Shown here piece by piece: positions 1 to 11,770 of a stretch of DNA of 64,000 nt. Each line of letters begins with the position of its first letter. Within the stretch, counting starts at the first letter, position 1. Position numbers and translations under genes: made by a program. The stretch is from positions 49,153,385-49,217,384 of the forward strand of contig NC_088295.1 of NCBI RefSeq assembly GCF_032854445.1, given 5' to 3'. The notes under the pieces are model-generated. The model was not told the DNA's origin. It made no database searches and worked only from the letters and a program-made list of their open reading frames with translations. Source of the stretch: Liolophura sinensis. Its lineage: Eukaryota; Mollusca; Polyplacophora; Chitonida; Chitonidae.

Positions 1-815
1 CAGGGTTTGAGTGGAATCCTTTGCTGGCAGGCTCACCTGTTGATCCCAGTTGTCATTTGTAAAAACAGAACTCTTCTGAAGAACCTCACTGTTATAGGAA
101 GCATCCTTTTTGGAGTTGTTCAAGGTTCGAGTGGAATCCTTTGCAGGCAGGCTCACCTGTTGATCCCAGTTGTTATTAGTAAGAACAGAACTCTTCTGAA
201 CAACTTCCTGCAATCCTGCAGGATCCTCCACAGAGTCAAGGTCACTGACCGGTACTGGACAAAGATCTTCATCTGACAGATCCTCCATTCTGCCTGCTTC
301 AATCCCAGCATAGCTGATGCCCACAACAGTGGATCCGGAATCACTCTCACTCCCTCCATTTTCCACATCACCTTCATCAATGATATCTCCAGGATGAGCG
401 TATTCTTTCCCTTCAGAGTCCTCAATGTCTTCAGGGACAAACGTTACGGAAGGCTTTTCTAAAGATGCCTCTGACATTTCCTCTATAATAGAATCTATTT
501 CAGTGTCTGTAGTAGCAGCCTCACCATTCACACTCTCCTCCTCTGCCTTTGCCCTTTTGTACATTTTTTCAAAGTCGATATCACTACCTTCATCCTGGCT
601 TGGTTCAGTGTCTTCCGAGATGACGCTAAGAATATCGGATGCATCCTCTGGTCCAGAGTACTCAATGGCATAGATTGCAGGTATTTTTTCTGAATCTTTC
701 TCCCAATAGCCTTCTTCATCTGTCAAGTTCTCTTCTGAGAACCCTTCTTCGTCATCGTAGTCTTCATGTTCATCTTCAAAATCCTGTTCCAGATCATCTA
801 TGTTCTGAAGATCAT
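1..815 (-). CDS. Slp gene exon: acidic linker with internal 40-residue duplication, cut by window edge
   Basis: The frame is open from the edge to 948. The likely acceptor is CATTCGCAG just above 815, giving DDLQNIDDLEQDFEDEHED and a long Glu/Asp-rich region in phase with the 5216 exon. Near the edge a 120-bp unit is repeated (about 1-90 and 121-210), giving two copies of a NWDQQVSLPAKDST segment. Because the frame has no stop inside the window it is easy to miss. An alternative is an exon starting at the ATG 948-946 (MFNLEESS), but the splice phase favours 815. Confidence 0.65.
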
Positions 816-3800
816 CTGCGAATGTAGTGACATAAGAATTACAGTTCCATGACCTGCTAACTGGAAGAGCACGGACACACCAAACAACGGGCAAAGGCTT
901 GATTGCTGACATCCAAGGCGGATTCGAGCTTTCTTCAAGGTTGAACATCCCCCATCACCAAAGTTGGTCAGTGGTTATTCCCGAAGTATTAAATCTAGGG
1001 CTATACATGTATGTAGTATGGATACAAGTTATTAAGGTGATAAAGCATGGTTAAGGGTCCAAAGCTGAAGCTTTAGGCATCTTGAATAATCGCCAGTTCT
1101 TATGTTAGATGTATACTGATATGGTAGTGTAACACAGTTCTGCATGCTCCAGATAAGTTCATAGCCAGGCCTGGTTTTGTGCAAGTCTCCACTTCCAACG
1201 CTTCCAATACATGTATATTAGGTGCACCAAATACACGGCTCAAGACACATCCAGAGGTGCAGTACACAATGTGACATTTCTTTCTACCCAATGGTGATTC
1301 CTTGATGGTTCACAACTCAACACTCAATGCTCTGTAGCATGCATACTCGTGTTACTCTGTTACAACTAGTGCAATTACCCATGAATACATTCACAGACAA
1401 CAGTCAAGAAATATGTACATAAACAGTATGTGCAACCACTATACCTCAACACACAGAAAACAAGTGATTTGAGGAGACAAATATACAGTTGGTTGCTTTA
1501 CACAGCCTTAGTAAGAACATCAACATAAAAAAAGACTTGACCTTCACATGCTCTAGAGTAGAACCTTGCATTGCAGAGCATCAATCAGTGTTACACTGAT
1601 TGGCCTGCTGGAAACTACATTATGTAATGCTTCAACACCAAAGATACACAACCAAGGTTCCTCCTAATTATGCAAATTATTAAACCCAATGCAAGAGATG
1701 GAAGAGAACAATTGGTCACGCACCTGCAGGAAGCTTATGGTTTAATTTGTATTTCTATGACACACTTCAAAGATTTGTCTGTACAGTATGTACATACATC
1801 TCACCAACGCACTACCTCCTCTGAGATGTCAAGAGACAAAAACAACAAAAGATAAACCATACTGACATTAGGCCAGACAATGTGAAAAAAGGAATATTTA
1901 CTGTTACTGTTTTTTAAAGCCCCATGTAGGAGTACCCACAGAGGGAGAGATGAGCGGCGGAGACGGAGAGTAATTGGAAGGAGGAGCTGTGGCAAGGGAG
2001 GTTAGGGAAAAACTTTTAAAGCACAGCTGCAAAAGTGAATAATGAAATGTTAGGGATTAAGGATTTTATACTCATGATAAAAGGTCAATTACAAGATAGA
2101 GGATAGGCAGTTTGTAATAGGCTATAAGGTTACTTTCACCACATGTTGATTAAAGCACTGTTTTTTACATTAACATCCACCCTCACATTTTGTTTTTACA
2201 CGTCACACAGACTATAAGATATATTTTTAGAAAGATGCTAATTACTATGTTAACAGGTGTCACTGGAAACCCACTCTACTGCATGCAGCCTTTGTGTAAA
2301 CTCCATATATTTTAACACTGTACTTGTACCCACATTGCAAAAGTTTGTACATTTATAGAGATGTTACCAACCTTTTGGTCTACTGAAGGGAGGGTGACAC
2401 TGACCTATATTTAGTCTCTTTTAGCTCTATTCAATAAGTTGGAAATATTAATGTATGTAAATTGTAATAGAGGGTGTATAGATATTTGTACAGGTATCCT
2501 GTTAACTTGATATGAAGTCACCAAAATCAAGGATCAATTGTACATTTATGTTGAGTTTTGTTTTCTGTCTTCTTTGTTTGCAAGGCATTGTAATAAACTT
2601 TTTGCAAGGTGACATTAGCACTGTAATCAACTTTTTGCAAGATGACATTCGCATTGTCATCAACTTTCTGCAAGGTGATATTAGCATTGTAATCAACTTT
2701 TTGCAAGGCGACATTAACATTGTAAACAACTTTTCTTTACGCGTCATAGACACCAGTTTATTCAAATCACAAAAGTATAACCTTTTAGCTGGAAAAAGTA
2801 GCTCAATCAGATTTTTGGACTGACTTAGGCTCTAATGTGTGTAGTGACAACTTCACTAATGCCTTGTGATCAGGCTTATGTACCGTCTTAACTGCACAAT
2901 TTATACTGCGTGTGCACTGGGGCAGGGTGATCCCTCTGCATCTTATGGGTTTGCGCTGGTAGTACAGGCAATGACGGGCACAAGAGAGGCATATGATGAT
3001 TGTAGGATGGGCATAAGATGGCTGCAGGATGGTCGTATGACGGTTGTACATGTTGGTTGGGATGAAGACACTAGTACATGTCTGTAGGACGGGCATCAGA
3101 TAAACATATCTGTGTATGTTTATGATTGCAATGCAGCCATAATCAAGAATCACCAGGTATTAAAGATTATGTCGGTTAGCAAAACAATGACAGGCAACAG
3201 ACAACCAGTTTACAAGCAAAGCCACTGTTAATACAAACAACAAGAACAACAACACATTCCTCAGACAGCTAGTAGACAACACAAACAACTGTCGCTATTT
3301 TATGACTTAACCAGATGGATTTAATGAACAAGCTTACTAAAGGTACAATAACTATTCCTGAAAACACCTTCAAGTCTGTTTTTAAATGAAATGAATGTAA
3401 TGAAATGCATAAACCCTACAATGGTGAACTTTATGTATTATGCTACAGTGATAGTGCCATTACAAACAATGATGCCTCAGAAACATTCTCAGAAACAGAA
3501 CGTCAGAATATCTACATGTAGATTCTATGCTTGAGTAAATTTCAGATTAATCACAATTTTATCTATAAATGAATATATATATATAGAAAATAAGGGATGT
3601 GACATGACTGTGCTTTAACAACAAAAACAATCCACAAAAGACCGCTGCAAGATTCATGCATTTGATGAGATTTATTTTCAGTGGTAATTTTTACAACACA
3701 ATTTTTTTTTTTTTTTTTTTGGCTTTTTAGGAGTTTTTGTTTTTTTCGATCTCGCTACATTCACCCTGAAAGAATGCAGAAAACAAGTTGATAGCAACAC

Positions 3801-6800
3801 CTTGCACAAAAGGTGTAAAAAAAAACAGAAAAAAATGAAATTAAATGCTGAAATTTCAGAATATTTTTAATACAAGTTTGTGCAGAAAGTCAATCTGAGA
3901 AGCAGTGAAAAACGGAATTGCCAAAACTATATTGTTCACTCTCACTTACTTGTTTAGAACATGGTCACATGGGTGACAACCAATCCAGTGAATTTAAAAT
4001 AAAAAAATATTACTTTGTGAAAAATGAAACAATTAAGTTCAAAACTACAAGCCACAACACAGTAACTTTTATTTTTAAATACATGTATACGGTGGGACAA
4101 AAACACTGTTAGGTACATGTACACAAATGTTATTGCATACCATCACCAATGTTGTTAAATGATACACAAATAGCAATGTTAGGAACGATCACATACTGTT
4201 GTACACAAGCAACGACACATTTAAGACATTAGCATGAAATGATAACCTGAGTACAAAACATATACAGATACTGTATGAACACAACACAGAATTTGTCATC
4301 CAAAATCAATTACAAACTAACAATTGCTATAGCCTTGAGTGAAAAATTAGTAAACAAACAAAAATTAAAAATTATGGGAAATAACAATTATTCTTTGCAT
4401 TTGTTATTGTATATATTTTGTACATGGAATGGTTTTAAATTCTGTCAAATTTAATGCATTGGTCAGTTTATTCTACTACTATAGTCTACAGAGTACATTT
4501 AACCAAATTAATAAAAAGAGCCACATATATGATTTCTTTCAGCTGTGTTTAGAATTAGTTGAGCTGAGACATACGTGAGCGTTTGTAGAAGGCTTTCAGC
4601 GTACCTGCGTCGGAGTTCTCAGCGCTGTTAGCAAGGTCTAAAAGCCTCTGACCCATGCTGGACGGGGTGGGGGAGGAGGTCATGCTACTCAGTGGGGAAT
4701 GCTGTATCCGGGCTTTTGATTTAGCAATGAGATCATCAACATCGGGCAGGTCTGAGTGAGCCCTGTAGGTGGAATCATCGAAAGCTAGAGGCGGCTGTTT
4801 GGGCCTCGATCCTGCGCTATTGCCATCGGCATGGTAACTGCCATCTTCTGTATCAGAAGCCTGACTGTTCCTGCCTGCAGAAAGAGGAGAGTGAGAGCTA
4901 CAGAGTGAAGACGTCAAGGCATTGGGTTGAGGCGACATAGCTAGCGCATCGCCACCTGCGTGTTCAGAACAACAAGACTCCGAGTCCGAATCTCGGTAGC
5001 GATTGGTGCGCACTCTCTGCACTGATTTATTACTGTTAGTGGGCGATGGCTCTTTCCTGACTTTTGTCAGGAGAGTGGAGAGTTTTTGTTTGTCTGGATC
5101 TTGAGGAAAGCTGATGTCGTGTACGCCCGATCCTTCACTGGAAGAGTCTGCCTCCTCGTTTGTCAGAGCAGAGTAGATTGATCTGTTATTTGTAACATTA
5201 TCCTGACCATCCTCATCTGGAAAAAAACACAAAGAGATGTCAATGTTCAGAAAATATATTTGTGCTAACAAAAATACAAAAACCCAATAACAAAGATACA
5301 GATGTAGACTTCTACAAGTATATTCTTGACATTTCGATATACAAAAAAAAAAATAAAAAATAATATGAAGAAATATCATATCCTTAGATTAGTTGATAAA
5401 AGCTAGCCTGCTTTTAGTTTCATAACATTGCAAACTCAAAACTTTAATATAGATGGTGACAAGGTGATGAAGTTAAACATCTCAAGTACAATGTAGGTAT
5501 TATTACTTGCTGTTACATGTTAAACCTATAGGGATTTATACAAGAACCTTGAGCTAAATTAATTACCATTTCACACCCTTACCATGCAGCCTTTACAGTG
5601 TTTGCAACAACATGGCTGTAACACTGCCATTCCTGCACACAGCCAATGTCAGTACAAGTTTTTGGATGAAATGGTCAGTTATTTATACAAACAAATGCCA
5701 CGGTAAAAATGGCCTAATGACAAAGTCAAAATATTTGCAGTAAAGTGCTCTAGTAATTGTTAAAAAATGCTAAGCTTGAGGATATATACGAAAGCAAAGC
5801 GTGTTTGATTTTAGTTTAAAGCTTGCAACAAGTAGAGGAATCATTAGATGAAATGTGGTAACCAATGGGGATCTCTTCTGCCTAGTTATTGCAATGCCCA
5901 ATAGGGACCACTTCTGTCTATTTATTGCAATGAGGACCACTTATGCCTAGTTCGGTGTGGTTATTGCAATGCTGAATAGGGACCACTTCTACCCTGATAA
6001 GGCTATAAAAACCATATTTCTGCCTGGTTAAGCCAGTGTGGAATCACTTATCTTATTACAATAATGAGAGACCTTTTCTGCCCCATGAAGACTAAGGTGA
6101 CCGCAAACATACATTTATTACTATCTACATATGACAATGGGCCAACAATTCTGCATTCAATAAGAGGCAATGTGGCCAACTTCTCTTGTTAACATTATGT
6201 GAAACAAATTTTCTCTCACAAAAAAGATGTGGAACCATTCCTTTTCCACAAAAGGCAATGAGGAACCATTTCTGTGGATAACACAATGAACATGTAGAAC
6301 CATTTCTGTTCTTAAACCATATGGAACCCTATGTATTGCCATAGGCATTGAGGAACTATTTCTGCTGTTAAAACTATATGGAACCCAATGTAGTGCCATA
6401 GGCAATGAGGAACCATTTCTGTTGAAAACACATTGTAAAACGGTTCCTGTATTGTTAAATCAATATGGAACTATATATAGCGCCACAGGCAATGAGGAAC
6501 CTCTAGGGTGTAATATGTTCAGGTCTGGCTAGTATTTCTATCTCTCTAAATTAATGGACTATTATCCAGTGTGAAATGTCCTCTTTTTGAGTTCATGTGC
6601 TCAAACATAGTTTAACTGTCCTTTAACTGACCAATTTAGGCTAAATTTACACATATCAGCTGCCATGTAATACCAAAAAATTATGCTCCTGGACTGATGT
6701 CACCTGTATGCAGGAAAAGGACACTGGCTGTATGCAAAATCACAATGATTAATTTTATTTATTTATTTATTTGATTGGTGTTTTACGCTGTACTCAAGAA

Positions 6801-9800
6801 TATTTCCCTTATACGATGGCAGCCAACATTATGGTGGGTAGAAACCGGGCAGAGAAACCCGGGGGAAACCCAAGGCCATCCGCAGGTTGCTGGCAGACCT
6901 TCCCACGTAGGGCAAGAGAGGAAGAAGGCATGAGCTGGACTTGAACTCACAGCCACTGCATTGGTGAGAAGCTCCTGGGTCAGTACGTTGTGCTAGCACG
7001 CTAACCATCTGTCAACCACAGAGGTCCCCCAAAATCACAATGAAAGTATTTTATTAGACTTAAAGCATGTAAACTTCAGTCTGTCGTGAATAGCAACACA
7101 TGTTAAATATTTTAAAACTCTTCCTCACTGCTGTCTTACAATGCAATTGAGAACAATTCACTTACATGGAGGTCATCGGGTTTATGGACAGAGGAAACCA
7201 GGCACAGTTCAAAGGAATCCCAAACAGGAGGAAACTGAATGAATAGAACCTCATTTGTTCACATCATTCTTGTATTTTTTTTTTTTTTTTGGCTGATCTG
7301 ACAAATTAAATGAAATAACTGACCAGTACAAGATGTAAACAATCCTGCAATTATGTAGCAAGAAAACAAATGTGTGTAAGAAACGTGTTGACTATGGCTT
7401 AAAGGTAGTAATTCAGTTTTCCCTTCTCTAGCCTCTCAGTGCTAGTAACACTTTGAAAGTCTTTCGTATGACCCGACCGGGGTTTGATCCTGGGTCTCCC
7501 AACTTCGAGGTGGACATTCTAACCACCAGACCACCGAAGCGGCACATACCAGAGTAATTAACACTGTCATTAAATGAATTCAAATTACACTAACATAAAA
7601 ACTATGCACAATAATTAGCATAAGTCATGCTTTAAGAGATCACACAGGTTAAGTAATCATAATGAGGCTGTCAGTGTATACATTTCATGTATTCACTAGT
7701 TGTTAAAGAATATGGGAGGCTGGCATGGATTATGCAACTAGAGCACAATTAGTATTCTGCACTATAGTGCACTGAAGCTTTAGCAAATGTCCTATAAGGT
7801 ACAAGGATACTTTCATAAATAAATAATTTACATACAGTTCAGTAGCCTACATTTATTTACTTGTTTAATTTGGTATTTTATGCTGTGCTCAAGAATATTT
7901 CATTTATACAACGATGGCCAGCATTATGGTAGGAGGAAACTGGGGAAACCCCTGATTATCTGCAGGATGCTAACAGGCCTTTCCACGTACAAGTAGCCTA
8001 CAACCTAATACCACAAATGTATATTATACATGTGTATATAAGCTTTTTTTTTTAAATCTACAAGTAGTACTTCTATATTGTAGTAGGAAAGCACTTCAAA
8101 TACATTTAGTTGTGTGCAACCAATTATGTATTATAAGCCCATGCTAGATTAGACAGTGCAAAAAAAGGTGCTTCCATGTGGATAAATTAGTCCCATAGTG
8201 TATGTGATATGAATTAAATATAAAGATAGCAAAGAAAGCAAAGCTGCAGGACTGCTACGTGAAACACACGTAGCTAGCTAGTGGTGATGGTGAATCATGG
8301 TTTATTATACCCGTAGCAAGCTTACCTGCAGGTTATGTCGGTGCTCTTCAAATCGGTGATATCAGCGGACATAAAAACGAGCGCTTTCGCAAAGACAGCT
8401 GCACATACATTTACATGAACATGTGCAGACACTTCCCATCAGTACACTTAATTCCCACTTCTATATCCTGCTATCTAGCTTCAGGCACACTGTGCCATAT
8501 ATTATTAAAAGGCTTGACTACTGTATTTAAACTTCACCTATGTTTCCACCATATTAATCAGACAAATATGACATACATGTATGGCCCAGAGTTTGTGTGA
8601 ATGGCTTGCCATTTTTCCTTCATGCATCAATATTTGAGTTAGATATACATTAATTAGTCTGACATACTTAGATGTATGGTGCAAATTGCAGTAATTATAA
8701 AGTAAATGTTAACTAGCTTTCCTTGCACTTTAATAGGACTGTGATATCATATTTTATCCAGGCACATCAGAAAGTTGAATTGGCCGGTGCCAATGCGATC
8801 TGCAGTTCTATTTCCAATGCAATATTTTTAAATGGAATGGTAACATGACTGTCATTAAATAATACCCTTCAGGTAAACAATGCTGCCTTTATAGTGTATC
8901 CTAGGCTGGTTTGGTTTACCACGTTGTGATAACAGCTATGGTATTAAAGTTCCCTTTATGGTGTGGTATTGTTCTGCTGTAGGGGCAGCCCATTAGGTGT
9001 ATATGTATATATACAAACAATGTAACTGCCAAAACTGTAACATGTCATTAAGGCAAATCTGTCACATTTTTAATTTTCAGGATCCTGGTGTAATACTATG
9101 AAAATTAATTATGATAAAAAGTTAAAATGTTTTAAATTTAAAATGTTTTAATGTCCAAAGTTTTGCATTCAAAATAATCACCCATATGATATTAAAACCA
9201 CAGCAAATTCCATATTCTAACAAACCTCCAAAAACTTTAACATTAAAAGCAATAGTGAGCAAAGTGTTAATCTATACACAGTTGCCGTCCTTGTCATGGA
9301 TGCTGGGACGGTTTCATTTCATTACAAAACAAGAGGGGGGGGGGGGGGGGTGCTGTCAGAATGTCTGTTTTCTTCAAAATTTAACAGCTCACATTTTCCG
9401 AGGACAAAGGCAAAATAAATTTACATGATCAGGCAGTTAAGTTTAGGGGTGAAATGTTCACCATTACTGACATCATCTGGCCAACAGGCACTTACTTAAG
9501 TTTAAAGGTGAAATATTCACCATTACTGACATCATCTGGCCAACAGGCACTTACTTAAGTTTAAAGGTGAAATATTCACCATTACTGACATCATCTGGCC
9601 AACAGGCACTTATAAAGAAATGTAAAGAGGTGGCATCAAACAGCAATGTTAGAATAGACATAAAACTCTGGAGGCCTGATGCCCTTCGTTCTCAAATAGT
9701 TGACAACTCCCATCTGCTGTGCACTATCTTGGTGATTTGAACATGGCAAACTATGTTTTATTTCTTAAACATATAACTTAAAAAAGATATACATAGATAT

Positions 9801-11693
9801 AGATATATCTTAGATCAAGAGGTTTAAAAGCACATACCTACATATAGCTATTAAATTTTGAAGCAAAGTCAACACAGTTTAAGAATGTAGATCAGTTGAT
9901 TGGAACTGCATGGTCTGTACATGCAGAACATGAGAAAAAAAGGCTGAGTGTTTAACGGTTTATTCACATTTAATTTCAGCATCATGACTCCAGGGCAATT
10001 GCAAAATTAACTCCTCTAGAAACTAATTCAGCGCTTGGTTAACTGCTTTTCTTCGCCTAGCAGCATGATTTAAAAGGCTATATGTAAATGTTTTTGATTA
10101 TTACACAATTTAAATGCGCAATTGTAATAAAAAGTCAAAGTTAGAAGCATGCACACCCAGTGGACAAGCAGCAGTATACAGACGTACAGACGTACAGACG
10201 TACAGACGTACATGTACATGCATACAGAGAACATTACCTGTCCAAACTTTGACAGATATTTAGCAAGAGATGATGCCAACCATATACCCTGACCTAATCC
10301 CCCCAAGACTGCCATTGTCACTGTGTAATTAAGGCATGGCTCACTTACACATAGTATCAAATTTATTAAACATGCATTTGAAAATATTAATTTATTTATT
10401 TATTTGATTGGTGTTTTACGCCGTACTCAAGAATATTTCACTTATACCACGGTGGCCAGCATTTTGGTGGGTGGAAACTGGGCAGAACCCGGAGGAAACC
10501 CACGACCATCCACAGGTTGGTCACAGACCTTCCCACGTGCGGCCAGAGAGGAAGGCAACATGAGCTGGACTTGAACTCACAGCGACCACATTGATGAGAG
10601 GCTCCTGGGTCCTGACATCGCTAACCAACCGAGCCACGGACGCCTCTCAAAATATTAATAGATATAATATAAAACAACCACATCAACTACATGACCTATG
10701 TGTTTTTTGGAATGAGCGGTGTCCAGACAAGTTTCACTTCAAAGTTACCAGAATTATACTCTTATAAAATCACACTGGATATGTCATATTACACCTATGT
10801 GGAAAAGAACTCCCAAGTAGCACATCTAGTTCACAGTGCTACTCCAGTAGTAGAAAGGTCAAATAATGTATTAATTAAGTAAGACAGGTGTGTAAATAAG
10901 ACTGTTAAGTTCTACACTGCAAACCCCTGTTTTAAAATCTGCTATTCAACTAGATACACATGCACCAAGCATAGATGTACATGCACACAAAAAGCTGATT
11001 ATGTGTGGTTATCAGTTTGCAAAATTTTAAAGTGTGACGATGATTTGTTATAGGAATATGGTGAAGGCAGAGAAATTTGGGCTTGAAGTTCTTTTCCACT
11101 GAAACAAACGTTAATTTCCAACCATCAATCAAGAACACCCACTTAACCAATCACAAACTGTGGCATAGAGATTGGCCAGCTATCCCACATAATTACACGT
11201 TCGCATAGGTTCATTTTGTCAGCATTAACCGTGAAACCTGTCAAAGCACAACCTCACCGCAATACGCAATATTTAATTGATGCAGATTTAATGATGTTAT
11301 TCAAAGATCGCGTGTTAAACTAAAGATGCATTTCTTGTTAATAAAATTATGGACACTAACTTGAATATTTAGCAACAGGCATTGAGTTATAATTGTAATT
11401 ACTTGTTAAGTATACTGATGTTTAATTGTTTCTTTTGTAGATTACTTAGCATCTACAGCAGCAGCAGCAGCAAAACACCACTGATGGCTACGCAGAGATG
11501 GTTTGTTATGTAATAAAGATCACTGACAGTTTGTTAAATGTGTTTGCATGCAGAGTCTACAAGTCAGTTCCTTGGAGAACAAATACATAGTCTCATGCAA
11601 CTCAACATGCTTTATACACATGCTACATTCACCAAAAATACCATTCAGGCCACAGCAATATACATGCCTGTCAATGTGCATGAGAGGTATTTG

Positions 11694-11770
<77 letters not shown>

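Noticed and set aside
1-673. Plus-strand open frames at the left edge
   Set aside because: They are antisense to the long acidic frame of the Slp gene, which has the better splice and composition support.
2502-2823. Open frames on both strands with an 11-residue period
   Set aside because: Caused by a 33-bp minisatellite within a Slp intron.
10950-11150. Minus-strand open frame of 66 residues
   Set aside because: No domain, no splice signals in phase with the Slp exons, and ordinary AT-rich composition.
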